Source: Bacteroidota bacterium (GTDB lineage: Bacteria; Bacteroidota; Bacteroidia; Bacteroidales; UBA10428). From it: 64,000 nt of DNA. Under the pieces are notes generated by a model, which was not told the origin of the DNA, did not search any database, and saw only the letters and a list, made by a program, of their open reading frames with translations. Every line of letters begins with the position of its first letter. The stretch's first letter is position 1. Positions 54,077 through 63,392 of the stretch are shown here, one piece after another. A program made the position numbers and the translations under genes. The stretch covers positions 3,596,001 to 3,660,000 of the forward strand of contig CP065006.1 in the NCBI GenBank assembly GCA_016699695.1, written 5' to 3'.

Positions 54077-56554
54077 CTAAACCTCCCAAATGTTACGGGC
54101 ATATTCCCCTATCGACCGGTCTGAAGAAAATTTTCCGGAACGGGACACATTCTTAATACTCATGCGAGTCCAGTTCGTTGTATCAAGGTAAGCCTGGCCA
54201 ACACGGTTCTGACAAGAAATGTACGACTGGAAATCGGCCAGCAGCATGTATTCATCCCATCCGAGCAAATTGTCGATCAGGGGTTTGAATATCTGGTTGT
54301 CGCCATTGGAAAAATAACCCGACGAAATTTGGTCTAATATTCGTTTAAGAGCTTGGTTTTCTTCATAAATGCGGTAAGGGTAATACCCTCCCGACTTTTG
54401 GGCCAGTACTTCATCTACCGTAAGACCGAACAGGAAAAAATTATCGGCGCCAACTTCCTGGCGTATCTCTAAATTAGCTCCATCGAGGGTTCCGATGGTG
54501 AGTGCACCGTTCATGGTAAATTTCATATTACCCGTTCCTGAGGCCTCTTTTCCTGCCAGTGAAATTTGTTCCGACAGGTCGGCTGCAGGGTAGGTGAGGT
54601 GACCGGTTTGAACATTGAAATTGGGCAAATACACTACTTTTAAACGGTTTTTTATTTCTATATCGTTATTTACCACATCGCCCACCGAATTGATAAGTTT
54701 GATAATCAGCTTGGCCATAAAATATCCTGGGGCCGCTTTTCCACCAAATAGAAATACCCTCGAAGGCATGGCAATCGATGGGTTGTCTTTGAGTTGGTTA
54801 TACTGATGGATAATGTTGAGCACGTTCAAATGCTGCCGCTTGTATTCGTGAATTCGCTTAACTTGTATATCGAAAAGTGCCGCTGAATCGATGTCGATGC
54901 CAGTGTTTTTCTTCACCCATTGGGCCAATACTTTTTTATTATCTGTTTTCACTTGCTGCCAGTCCATCCTAAATTGCTTATCGTCTATCAGCTTTTCAAT
55001 TTTACCTATTTCAGAGGTGTAATTTTTTACCCAGTCAGTTCCGATGTGTTTGCTGACAAGACTGGTAAGGCTCGGATTACTCACTGCTACCCATCGCCTG
55101 GGTGTTACACCGTTGGTAACATTGGTAAATTTTTCGGGCCAGAGTTCGTAAAAGTCAAACAGCACATGCTTTTTGAGCAGATCGGAGTGCAGCTGTGCAA
55201 CCCCGTTGATGCGGCTGCTGCCGACACATGCCAGGTTAGCCATTCGGATAAACCGTGGTCCACTTTCGTCGATGATCGACATGCGCGAAAGCTTCCCATC
55301 GTCATAGGGGAATTTCTCGCTTACATAGTTTAAGAAACGCTTATTGATTTCATAAATGATTTCAAGGTGCCGGGGCAATAGGCTTTGGAACAAATCGAGT
55401 CTCCATTTTTCGAGGGCTTCGGGAAGCAGAGTATGGTTGGTATAGGCAAAGGTTCGGGAAGTAATTGCCCAGGCATTGTCCCATTCCATGCGATAATCGT
55501 CGAGTAACAGACGCATAAGTTCGGCTACTGCTATGGCTGGATGGGTATCGTTGAGCTGAATTGCAAATCGCTTGTGAAAGCTTTCAAGTTCTTCGTTCTG
55601 AAAGAAGTGAATACGAATCATGTCTTTGAGCGAACAGCTTACAAAAAAATATTGTTGCATTAAGCGCAATCTTTTCCCTACATCTTTTTCGTCGTTTGGG
55701 TACAGCACTTTCGAAATGGTTTCGGAGGCTACCTTTTCATCCACTGCGGCATAATAATCGCCCAGGTTAAAATCATGAAAGTCGAACGACTCAACGGCTT
55801 CGGCTTTCCAAAGCCGCATCATAATGCATTTATGGTTGCCATAGCCGATAATAGGGGTGTCGTAAGGCACCCCGCGCACTACCCGCGAGGGTATCCATAT
55901 CTCGTGGTATCTTTTGTTTTCATCGAAATATCCTTCGGTATAACCGCCAAAAGAAACATCCTGTGCCAGGTCGGGTTTCGATAGTTCCCAGGGATTCCCA
56001 TTTTTAAGCCATTTGTCGGTCATTTCTACCTGCCAGCCCTGATGAATTTCCTGGTCGAAAATGCCAAACTCATAGCGGATACCATAGCCCATGGCGTTGA
56101 TGTCTAAGGTAGCCATCGAATCGAGGTAGCAGGAGGCCAGCCGGCCCAAGCCGCCATTGCCCAATCCTGGTTCTTCTTCGAAAGCTACCAGCTCGTCCAG
56201 GTCAATAGCTAAATGATTTAAGGCTTGCCTGGTTTGCTCCATAATACCGAGGCAAACCAGATTGTTTGCAAGGTGAGGGCCCGGCAGAAACTCCGCCGAA
56301 AGATAACCCACCATGCGAAAGTCTTTCTTTATTTTCGATTTAATGATTTGTTGAATCTGCCTGTTCCAGGAGGTAAACAAACGATCGCGCACCGTATACG
56401 AAAGAGCCATGTACAGGTCGTTTTTACTGGCATTCATCAGGGTGCAACCCTGATTGTAATAGAGGTTATCGAGAAAGGCGCGGGCAATGGTAAGGTCGTC
56501 GGTTCCGGTGCGCACCTCGTTTACAAAATCGGCCAGGTTAAGTTTGGTTTTCAT
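54077..56554 (-). CDS. glgP: Glycogen/alpha-glucan phosphorylase
   Basis: 825 residues, GT35. PLP-binding Lys region EASGTGNMKFTMNGALTIGTLDGANLEI; N-terminal GNGGLGRLASCYLDSMATL and the catalytic/substrate loop region AIQLNDTHPAIA; the RVFLFGGKAAPGYFMAK block is also present. Releases glucose-1-phosphate from stored glycogen. A cytoplasmic protein without signal. The stop lies only 11 bp after the receiver fragment's stop (convergent). Confidence 0.96.
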   Translation of the reverse strand: MKTKLNLADFVNEVRTGTDDLTIARAFLDNLYYNQGCTLMNASKNDLYMALSYTVRDRLFTSWNRQIQQIIKSKIKKDFRMVGYLSAEFLPGPHLANNLVCLGIMEQTRQALNHLAIDLDELVAFEEEPGLGNGGLGRLASCYLDSMATLDINAMGYGIRYEFGIFDQEIHQGWQVEMTDKWLKNGNPWELSKPDLAQDVSFGGYTEGYFDENKRYHEIWIPSRVVRGVPYDTPIIGYGNHKCIMMRLWKAEAVESFDFHDFNLGDYYAAVDEKVASETISKVLYPNDEKDVGKRLRLMQQYFFVSCSLKDMIRIHFFQNEELESFHKRFAIQLNDTHPAIAVAELMRLLLDDYRMEWDNAWAITSRTFAYTNHTLLPEALEKWRLDLFQSLLPRHLEIIYEINKRFLNYVSEKFPYDDGKLSRMSIIDESGPRFIRMANLACVGSSRINGVAQLHSDLLKKHVLFDFYELWPEKFTNVTNGVTPRRWVAVSNPSLTSLVSKHIGTDWVKNYTSEIGKIEKLIDDKQFRMDWQQVKTDNKKVLAQWVKKNTGIDIDSAALFDIQVKRIHEYKRQHLNVLNIIHQYNQLKDNPSIAMPSRVFLFGGKAAPGYFMAKLIIKLINSVGDVVNNDIEIKNRLKVVYLPNFNVQTGHLTYPAADLSEQISLAGKEASGTGNMKFTMNGALTIGTLDGANLEIRQEVGADNFFLFGLTVDEVLAQKSGGYYPYRIYEENQALKRILDQISSGYFSNGDNQIFKPLIDNLLGWDEYMLLADFQSYISCQNRVGQAYLDTTNWTRMSIKNVSRSGKFSSDRSIGEYARNIWEV

Positions 56555-56898
56555 GGTGGTTTTTGTTGAATTCCATTAAAGTTAGGCAAAAACATAAAAA
56601 CATCAATCATATTATAACTATCATTTCGAAGTATCTGTTGCTGAAACATCTAGCATTATTGCCGGGTTGAAATTGTTTTGATGGTTCTGCCTGATGATGG
56701 CGAGGGTTATTCCCTGAAATAATTGCTATTGCAAAAAAATGTCTAAAAAAATGTTATTGTCCTATACATTTACCATTCAACCTTTACCATTCTCTCACCG
56801 ATATAACAGGATGGTCGACACAAAAAGGATTGAGTATTAAAAATTTCCGAAGGGAATAGGTTGTTTTTGGAAAACACTTTCCATTTTTCAATTGGTGT
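56555..56898. other. Intergenic stretch without a gene (glgP / antiporter)
   Basis: 344 bp upstream of glgP (- strand) and downstream of the antiporter gene. No ORF, hairpin or RNA gene recognised. Contains the imperfect direct repeat TTTACCATTC (56769 and 56784 region). Confidence 0.5.
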
Positions 56899-59046
56899 CT
56901 ATGGCCCGGTAGGCAATTCTGGCGGTGTTTTTTTTCTAAAAATATGGGAGACTGTTTTACCTATAATATCGATGCGGCTCATGGCTTCCAATAAGGAAGA
57001 ATTGGTCACATTTAAGTCGGTCAGCTTATCGGAATTATTTTGAATAGGATAAATAAGCAGAAAGTTGTTCTCTGAGAAATACCTGCTGATATACACAGGT
57101 ACTTTTTGCATACCCTGATGGTATGAAAGCCCATCTTGCCTGCTGAGCACTATAATAAGGTTATCGTTGCTTTTAATCTCTCTGGTGAGAACTAAAAAAT
57201 CGTCCCATTCGGTAAAGGCATGAAATTCGGCTTCGATTGGGTGTTTAGCATAAATATCACGTATAATTTTCAGGTTGTGCACCGAACCATAAAAGACAAT
57301 CTTTGCCCCTGTATTGAGAGCGATGTTCCACACTTTGGCCAGCCAGAACGAAAAGCCGATTTCATACTCGGCGTTGGCAGGCACAATCACAAGATGCCTC
57401 TTAATGGTGGCAATTGGCTGAAAGGGGTGATAAATAAATGTTGTGACAGAAACTTTCGACAACAGTCCTTCGGCCAGTTTGCCTAAAAAACTGCCTGTGA
57501 AACTTTTATTAATATGTAATCCTAAAATAAGCTCTGTAATACTATTCTCCCGAATTACATTGGTAATCCCATTTACAAGGTTGAAATCATAACGCAAGAG
57601 TGTTTTAATATCGATATCGGTAGCTGAAGCTGAGATTTTGGCTTTTTCCAAAAGCATTCCGGCTTTTTTTTCGGCTTCAGCCGAATCTTCTTCGCTATTG
57701 ATGATATTAAGGGCAAAGAGTCCGTCTTTGTTATGCTTAGATTTTATGATAGCACTCAGGGTTACAAGTTCTTCGATATGGCCCGGGTTACTCAGTGGTA
57801 TCAGTATTTTTTCGGTATTGTTTTGGGGTTCGTCTCCCGATTGCTCTGAGAATGCAATGTTCCGGGCACTTTTTTGCGTGGCAAAGGAAGCAATGGTGCA
57901 GGTAACAAGAATCATGATAATGGTGCCGTTCAGAATGTTATCGTCCAGCAACCTGATCGGGTCGCCATTGCTCTGGTAACCAAGAATAATATTGTATCCG
58001 ACTAAAACGGCTGCGAGGGTTGCTGCAGCCTGCGAATTGGTCAATCCAAAAATTATTAACCTTTCATCTCTGCTAAATCTGAGATTTTTTTGGGTGAGCC
58101 ATGCTGCAGCCAGTTTACCTAAAGTTGCAATAACCGACATCGTTACAGCCACCAAAATAGTATCGAAATGACTAAAAACCCGGTAGTCGATGAGCATCCC
58201 AACTCCAATCAGGAAAAAGGGAATGAAGATGGCATTACCAACAAAATCGATGCGGTTCATGAGCGCCGATGTACTTGGTATTAAACGGTTGAGTGCAAGG
58301 CCGGCCAGGAAGGCTCCAATAATGGCTTCTATGCCAGCTACCTGAGATAGCACGGCACCTAAAAATACCATGACCAGCACAAAAATGTATTGCGAAATAT
58401 TGTCGCTGAAACGCTTAAAAAACCAACGGGCAACGATCGGAAAAAGTACGGTTATAATTAGTGTAAAAACCAGAAACGAAATGGATAATTCGAGCCAGAA
58501 ATTATTGCTTAGCTTTCCGGAGGTCATGCCCACTATTACAGCTAGCACTAAAAGAGCCAGGGTATTGGTAATAAGCGTGCTTCCCACTGAAATATTTACC
58601 GCCCTGTTTTTTACTATGCCCAATTTTCTTGCAATCGGGTAGGTAATGAGGGTGTGTGAAGCAAACATACTGGCCAGCAGTAGCGAGGTAATTAGCGAAT
58701 AGTGCAATAGATACATTCCGGTAACGGTTCCTAATACCATGGGAATGATAAAGCCATACAATCCTAGTAGAGTGCTTTTTCCGGCATTCTTCTTAAAGTC
58801 ATTGAGGTCAATCTCGAGGCCGGCGAGAAACATGATGTAAAGCAGGCCAGCAGTTCCGGAAAGAATAATGCCGCTATCGCGTTCCAAAAGGTTAAAACCA
58901 TAAGGACCAATTAGCACTCCGGCAAGTATCATCCCCAAAAGGTGAGGAATCTTAATCCGCTCCGATACCAGCGGTACTACCAGTATTATGAGCAGAATAA
59001 TCAGAAACTTGATAACCGGGTCGGCAATGGGTAGGTCGAAATTCAT
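56899..59046 (-). CDS. CPA2-type cation/proton antiporter with universal-stress domain
   Basis: 715 residues. Residues 1-390 form a 12-13-helix NhaP/KefB-like antiporter: PHLLGMILAGVLIGPYG, GTAGLLYIMFLAGLEIDLNDF, ASHTLITYPIARKLGIVKN and GAFLAGLALNRLIP. Residues 410-700 are a cytoplasmic tandem UspA-like region (KILIPLSNPGHIEELVTLSAI). Probably pH or Na/K homeostasis. Divergent from the arsenic operon; the 278-bp gap contains the ars operators. Confidence 0.88.
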   Translation of the reverse strand: MNFDLPIADPVIKFLIILLIILVVPLVSERIKIPHLLGMILAGVLIGPYGFNLLERDSGIILSGTAGLLYIMFLAGLEIDLNDFKKNAGKSTLLGLYGFIIPMVLGTVTGMYLLHYSLITSLLLASMFASHTLITYPIARKLGIVKNRAVNISVGSTLITNTLALLVLAVIVGMTSGKLSNNFWLELSISFLVFTLIITVLFPIVARWFFKRFSDNISQYIFVLVMVFLGAVLSQVAGIEAIIGAFLAGLALNRLIPSTSALMNRIDFVGNAIFIPFFLIGVGMLIDYRVFSHFDTILVAVTMSVIATLGKLAAAWLTQKNLRFSRDERLIIFGLTNSQAAATLAAVLVGYNIILGYQSNGDPIRLLDDNILNGTIIMILVTCTIASFATQKSARNIAFSEQSGDEPQNNTEKILIPLSNPGHIEELVTLSAIIKSKHNKDGLFALNIINSEEDSAEAEKKAGMLLEKAKISASATDIDIKTLLRYDFNLVNGITNVIRENSITELILGLHINKSFTGSFLGKLAEGLLSKVSVTTFIYHPFQPIATIKRHLVIVPANAEYEIGFSFWLAKVWNIALNTGAKIVFYGSVHNLKIIRDIYAKHPIEAEFHAFTEWDDFLVLTREIKSNDNLIIVLSRQDGLSYHQGMQKVPVYISRYFSENNFLLIYPIQNNSDKLTDLNVTNSSLLEAMSRIDIIGKTVSHIFRKKTPPELPTGP

Positions 59047-59265
59047 TCAATAAAAATGGTTATAATCTCAAATATAGTATAATTAAGCTGCAATATTGAC
59101 TGCACTATTCATTCAATGCTTCATTTTTTTTTGTGTGATAGATATTACAATTGATCAATTGGCTAAATAACTATTTTCTAATACATTACTAAGTTTTGTA
59201 TATAAGTGCTAGCCTCCATTAATTCTACTCTATTTATCGCACCTGATAAATTTAAGTTAAAAATA

Positions 59266-59283
59266 TGTCGTAAAAATACGTCA
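59266..59283. promoter_or_regulatory. ArsR operator, distal half-perfect palindrome
   Basis: TGTCGTAAAAATACGTCA: TGTCGTA and TACGTCA are inverted around AAAA with the last bases changed. It is 28 bp upstream (start to start) of the perfect site at 59294-59311, which it closely resembles. Confidence 0.72.
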
Positions 59284-59293
59284 ATATAAATAA

Positions 59294-59311
59294 TGTCGTA
59301 TATTTACGACA
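59294..59311. promoter_or_regulatory. ArsR operator, proximal perfect palindrome
   Basis: TGTCGTATATTTACGACA: TGTCGTA/TACGACA, 7-bp arms around TATT, ending 13 bases before the arsR start codon. The sequence also contains a near match to the Bacteroidota -7 box (TATATTTA), so a bound repressor would cover the promoter. Palindromes of this kind are typical ArsR-family operators. Confidence 0.8.
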
Positions 59312-59324
59312 TAAAATTTACACC

Positions 59325-59651
59325 ATGGCAAAAGTAGAATTATTCGATAAAGAGTTGCAGGAAGCCGGAAGTATGTTTAAATCCTTGTCGCACCCAGCCA
59401 GGCTGGCCATACTGAAATACCTGGCAGAGGCCAAAGTGTGCATCTCAGGAGACATTTCAGACGAATTACCACTGAGTCGCACTACCGTACATCAGCATCT
59501 GGAGGAATTAAAAAAAGCTGGATTGATTGTGGGCGAAATAGAAGGTGTAAAAAAGAATTACTGTCTCAACCCGGAAAGGATTCAGCATTTAAGAGACACG
59601 CTCAACAGCTTTCTTATTCAAATAAATTGTTGTCATACAAATAATTGTTAA
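59325..59651 (+). CDS. arsR: ArsR-family arsenic-responsive repressor
   Basis: 108 residues, winged helix-turn-helix: SLSHPARLAILKYLAEAKVCISGDI and LPLSRTTVHQHLEELKKAGLI. The classical ELCVCDL (CxCxxC) metal site is not present; only C39 remains there. Instead cysteines lie at C80 and in the tail NCCHTNNC (C102, C103, C108), so arsenite is probably sensed at a different site. First gene of the operon; arsC begins 4 bp after its stop. Confidence 0.92.
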   Translation: MAKVELFDKELQEAGSMFKSLSHPARLAILKYLAEAKVCISGDISDELPLSRTTVHQHLEELKKAGLIVGEIEGVKKNYCLNPERIQHLRDTLNSFLIQINCCHTNNC

Positions 59652-59655
59652 AAAA

Positions 59656-60078
59656 ATGAAAGTACTTATTCTTTGCACAGGCAATAGTTGCCGGAGTCAA
59701 ATGGCACATGGTTTTCTCCAGTCGTTCGATAAAAACATTCAGGTATGTTCAGCCGGTACAGAAGCTTCGGGCAGGCTAAACGAAAAGGCGGTTGCCGTGA
59801 TGAAAGAAATCGGCATCGACATCAGTCACCATACTTCCGATTCGGTAGAAAAATACCTGCATGATGAGTGGGACTATGTAATTACCGTATGTGGTGGCGC
59901 TAACGAATCGTGCCCTGCTTTCCTGGGGAAGGTAAAACATCGTCTCCACATTGGGTTCGACGACCCTTCGCATGCCACCGGAACCGATGAGTATATCTGG
60001 AGCGAATTTCACAGGGTAAGGGATGAGATTAAAGAAGGGTTTTGGAAGTTTTATAATCAGAATATTAAGATTAGTTGA
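59656..60078 (+). CDS. arsC: Arsenate reductase, LMW-phosphatase (ArsC/thioredoxin) type
   Basis: 140 residues. The P-loop is C7-TGNSC12-R13-SQMAHGF (CX5R), followed by the AGTEASGRLNEKAVAVMKEIGIDISHHTS segment and the C83-region VITVCGGANESCP with the two resolving cysteines. This is the low-molecular-weight tyrosine phosphatase type that reduces arsenate to arsenite with thioredoxin. Second gene of the ars operon. Confidence 0.94.
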   Translation: MKVLILCTGNSCRSQMAHGFLQSFDKNIQVCSAGTEASGRLNEKAVAVMKEIGIDISHHTSDSVEKYLHDEWDYVITVCGGANESCPAFLGKVKHRLHIGFDDPSHATGTDEYIWSEFHRVRDEIKEGFWKFYNQNIKIS

Positions 60079-60079
60079 T

Positions 60080-60571
60080 TTGCTAATGTGCTAATGTGCT
60101 AATTAGTCAATATGCTAATTGTATATTTTACTGGCGAGAGAAGGTTAAGTATGAAATATTTAATTCTTAATTGGACAAATTTTTATGGAAAAAAAGAATG
60201 TTATTCTGGAAAAGAGTTTTGTGTTTGCATTAGAAATAATAGACTATTGCGAAAAACTGGAAGGCGATAAAAAGTATGTAATCGCAAAACAACTTTTAAG
60301 GTCCGGAACATCAATAGGAGCAAACATAAGAGAGGCTCAGAATAGCGAAAGTCGTGCTGATTTTATTCATAAATTAAAAATTTCTGCCAAGGAGGCTTCA
60401 GAAACAGAGTATTGGTTGCTTTTATGTCAGAAATCCAATACTTACCCTAAGAACGATCGATTGATACTGATGCTTCAAGAGATACAAAAATTATTGTCGA
60501 GCATTATTTCATCCTCGAAAAAAGGCTAAAGGAGCTTCACATCATTACCACATTATCCCATTACCACATTA
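60080..60571 (+). mobile_element. Putative four-helix-bundle cassette in the ars operon
   Basis: The stretch between arsC and arsM contains the four-helix gene flanked by different short repeats: on the left, GCTAATGT/GCTAATT units (60081-60120, four copies), on the right CATTACCACATTA twice (60543-60555 and 60559-60571, 16 bp apart). It is more A/T-rich than the neighbours. The boundaries are inferred from the repeats; there is no transposase or target duplication. Confidence 0.5.
60185..60529 (+). CDS. Four-helix bundle protein (23S rRNA-intervening-sequence type)
   Basis: 114 residues, all-helical, with the family pattern EKSFVFALEIIDYCEKLE, QLLRSGTSIGANIREAQNSES, FIHKLKISAKEASETEYWL. First found as the product of 23S rRNA intervening sequences; function unknown but probably nucleic-acid related. 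Its place between arsC and arsM breaks the operon order, with a 106-bp leader and 48-bp trailer of short repeats, so it looks like a later arrival. Confidence 0.87.
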   Translation: MEKKNVILEKSFVFALEIIDYCEKLEGDKKYVIAKQLLRSGTSIGANIREAQNSESRADFIHKLKISAKEASETEYWLLLCQKSNTYPKNDRLILMLQEIQKLLSSIISSSKKG

Positions 60572-60577
60572 AATAAT

Positions 60578-61381
60578 ATGAAACCAGAAGAACTAAAAAT
60601 CATCGTACAGGAAAAGTACAGCGAAATAGCCACACAATCGAAAACTCAGAACGAATCGTCATGTTGCGGGGCAACGGGTTGTTGTTCCACAGTTGATTAT
60701 GCTGTGTTCAGCGAAAACTACGATACACTCAAGGGCTATAATCCCGATGCTGACCTAGGACTTGGATGTGGCATACCCACTGAATTTGCAGGTATAAAAG
60801 AAGGGCACGCAGTTCTGGATTTAGGTTCAGGGGCCGGAAACGATTGCTTTGTTGCCCGTGCCATTGTGGGAGAAACGGGCAAGGTAACCGGCTTGGATTT
60901 CACCGATGCCATGCTCGTAAAAGCAATCGAAAACAACAAAAAACTTGGGTTTAAAAATGTTGAATTCGTGAAGGGCGATATTGAAGAAATGCCTTTGCCC
61001 GATAACACGTTTGATGTAATTGTTTCAAATTGTGTATTGAACCTAGTACCAGATAAGAATAAGGCTTTTGCACAAATGCTGCGTGTGCTGAAACCCGGCG
61101 GTCATTTCTGTATATCCGACGTGGTTATTAAAGGAACACTTCCCGAAAAATTGCAGAAGGATGCTGAAATGTACGCCGGTTGTGTATCGGGCGCTATCGA
61201 TATCGAAGAATACCTTGGTATTATTTTGAAAAGCAAATTCAACAATATTACGTTACATAAGCAAAAACGGATTGATATTCCAGCTGAAATTCTTATCAAC
61301 TACCTTTCAGCCAAAGAAATGGAAGATTTCAAAATAGGAAAAACCGGAATTTTCAGTATTACTGTTTCGGCGTTTAAGTAA
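60578..61381 (+). CDS. arsM: Arsenite S-adenosylmethionine methyltransferase
   Basis: 267 residues. Rossmann SAM-binding motif LDLGSGAGNDCFVA; arsenite-binding cysteines near the N-terminus (SSCCGATGCCST; C77 in LGLGCGIPTEF) and in VSNCVLNLVPD and MYAGCVSGA. RVLKPGGHFCISDVV is the post-I block. Methylates arsenite to mono- and dimethyl forms. Located after the four-helix gene, 11 bp before the ArsN2 fusion. Confidence 0.95.
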   Translation: MKPEELKIIVQEKYSEIATQSKTQNESSCCGATGCCSTVDYAVFSENYDTLKGYNPDADLGLGCGIPTEFAGIKEGHAVLDLGSGAGNDCFVARAIVGETGKVTGLDFTDAMLVKAIENNKKLGFKNVEFVKGDIEEMPLPDNTFDVIVSNCVLNLVPDKNKAFAQMLRVLKPGGHFCISDVVIKGTLPEKLQKDAEMYAGCVSGAIDIEEYLGIILKSKFNNITLHKQKRIDIPAEILINYLSAKEMEDFKIGKTGIFSITVSAFK

Positions 61382-61392
61382 GCATATTAAAA

Positions 61393-62283
61393 ATGAATTA
61401 TTCTATCATCACCCTGAAAAGCACTGATTATAAAGCCCTAAAGGCTATACTCGAATCGAATAACTTGCCGTTTAGCGATGTGGGTGCTGAACACCAAACA
61501 TTTTTTGGAGCTTTGAACGACAAGCAATTAATTGGTGCCATAGGTGTTGAAAAATATGGAAAATCGGGCTTGCTTCGATCCCTGGTTGTCGATCACTCTT
61601 TTCGGAGTAATCAAATTGCCAGTGCACTTTATGATGAATTAGTTGAGTATTGTTTTTATGAGAAAATTGAACATCTCTTTCTATTGACACAGACTGCAAT
61701 CAAGTATTTTGAGAGAAAAGGCTGGCAGGAGATTAATCGCGAAAAAATTCCTGATAAGGTGAAAGACTCATTGGAATTTTCGAAATTATGTCCGGCATCG
61801 GCTACCTGCATGACAATAAATCTATTGTCGGCATATGCGAAAAAACTATTTGACAGTGGCTTTAATTGTGCCCAATCGAGCCTGCTCCCCTTTGCATTGA
61901 GAAATGGAATGAAACGTGAAACAGCTCTTAGCCTTGCAACCGGGTTTGGTGCAGGTATGGTTTACAGGGGCGAAACTTGCGGCACAATTACAGGTTGCAT
62001 GATGGCCATAGGGCTATTTTCCGGAAGAACGGAGGCACAGGACACCGATGCACGCGATTTGACTTATATGCTCATCAACGAACTAAATAAGAAGTTCTCT
62101 GAAAAGCACGGGAGCATCAATTGCCGAAATCTTCTTCAGCTCAACAATACTACCGCCAGTGAATGGGAAAAGGCAGAAAAAGATGGCTCCTTTGAAACCA
62201 AATGCCCATTTTTTGTACAGGACGCAGTGGAGATTACCCAAGGCATTCTTGCAAAATATTCGAAAAATGTAATTAACTCCTAA
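61393..62283 (+). CDS. ArsN2-type GNAT acetyltransferase fused to C_GCAxxG_C_C redox domain
   Basis: 296 residues. Residues 1-140 are a GNAT domain: FGALNDKQLIGAIGVEKYGKSGLLRSLVV, then HLFLLTQTAIKYFERKGWQ and the ArsN2 signature EFSKLCPASATCM. Residues about 148-290 are a C_GCAxxG_C_C domain: FDSGFNCAQSSL, YRGETCGTITGCMMAIGLFSG, INCRNLLQL and CPFFVQDAVE. ArsN2 enzymes are associated with arsenic resistance and thought to acetylate an organoarsenical; the second family is a small thiol/redox protein usually encoded separately. Their fusion suggests reduction and acetylation of one arsenic compound; this is inference. Confidence 0.85.
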   Translation: MNYSIITLKSTDYKALKAILESNNLPFSDVGAEHQTFFGALNDKQLIGAIGVEKYGKSGLLRSLVVDHSFRSNQIASALYDELVEYCFYEKIEHLFLLTQTAIKYFERKGWQEINREKIPDKVKDSLEFSKLCPASATCMTINLLSAYAKKLFDSGFNCAQSSLLPFALRNGMKRETALSLATGFGAGMVYRGETCGTITGCMMAIGLFSGRTEAQDTDARDLTYMLINELNKKFSEKHGSINCRNLLQLNNTTASEWEKAEKDGSFETKCPFFVQDAVEITQGILAKYSKNVINS

Positions 62284-62293
62284 ATCTTTAAAA

Positions 62294-63334
62294 ATGAAGG
62301 CACGTTTAAAAATTCTCGACCGCTACCTCACTTTGTGGATTTTTCTGGCCATGCTGGCTGGTGTTTTTATGGGCTGGATAAGTCCGGGAATAGTTAATTT
62401 CTGGGATAGTCTTTCGTCGGGAACCACCAATATACCCATTGCCATTGGATTGATTGTAATGATGTATCCTCCATTGGCAAAAGTGAAATACGAAGAGTTG
62501 GGCGATGTATTTAAAAACACAAAAATTCTTGGACTTTCGTTGATACAGAACTGGATTATTGGTCCCATTTTGATGTTTATACTGGCCATTGTATTTCTGC
62601 AATTCAACATCGATTATATGTATGGGGTAATTCTCATTGGCCTTGCACGCTGCATTGCTATGGTTATCGTTTGGAACGATCTGGCCAAAGGCGATACGCA
62701 ATACGCTGCGGGTTTGGTTGCTTTTAATTCCATTTTTCAGGTCTTACTTTTTTCGTTTTATGCCTACTTTTTTATTGCAGTGCTACCCGGCTGGTTTGGA
62801 TTGCCTGTAAACGATTCGGTTGGTCAGATTACCATTGGCGAAATCGCCAAGAGCGTGTTCATATACCTGGGCATTCCTTTTATTGCAGGTTTTCTTACAC
62901 GATTTTTTCTCATTCGACTTAAGAACAAAGACTGGTATCATAGAAAGTTTATTCCTAAAATAAGTCCGCTTACGCTTGTTGCACTGTTATTTACCATTGT
63001 GGTGATGTTCTCGCTTAAGGGCGAATACATTGTGCGTCTTCCTTTGGATGTGGTGCGAATTGCCATTCCGCTGGTCATTTATTTTGTGCTGATGTTTCTT
63101 TCATCGTTTTATTTGAGTAAGAAACTCGGTGCCAATTACGAGCAAACAGCCACCTTGTCTTTTACTGCTGCCAGCAACAATTTTGAGCTAGCTATTGCAG
63201 TGGCCATTGCGGTGTTTGGCATTAATTCAGGCGAGGCCTTTGCAGCAGTAATTGGTCCACTGGTGGAAGTGCCGGTGATGATTGCCTTGGTGAATGTATC
63301 GTTGCGTCTTAAGCGGGTGTTTAACCCAAAATAA
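62294..63334 (+). CDS. acr3: ACR3-family arsenite efflux transporter
   Basis: 346 residues with ten predicted transmembrane helices. Conserved blocks: MYPPLAKVKYEELGDVF, LIGLARCIAMVIVWNDLAKGD (the essential Cys), and TLSFTAASNNFELAIAVAIAVFGI. Exports arsenite with the membrane potential. Last gene of the ars operon, 10 bp after the fusion gene. An inverted repeat at 63393-63437 follows. Confidence 0.95.
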   Translation: MKARLKILDRYLTLWIFLAMLAGVFMGWISPGIVNFWDSLSSGTTNIPIAIGLIVMMYPPLAKVKYEELGDVFKNTKILGLSLIQNWIIGPILMFILAIVFLQFNIDYMYGVILIGLARCIAMVIVWNDLAKGDTQYAAGLVAFNSIFQVLLFSFYAYFFIAVLPGWFGLPVNDSVGQITIGEIAKSVFIYLGIPFIAGFLTRFFLIRLKNKDWYHRKFIPKISPLTLVALLFTIVVMFSLKGEYIVRLPLDVVRIAIPLVIYFVLMFLSSFYLSKKLGANYEQTATLSFTAASNNFELAIAVAIAVFGINSGEAFAAVIGPLVEVPVMIALVNVSLRLKRVFNPK

Positions 63335-63392
63335 TCTACTTAAGGCGAAGGATTCGCCGAATTGTCTTTACGAGTTGGTTTAATTACCATTT

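Noticed and set aside
62306..62701. - strand frame inside acr3
   Set aside because: Antisense of a conserved membrane protein; residue composition is typical of a shadow.
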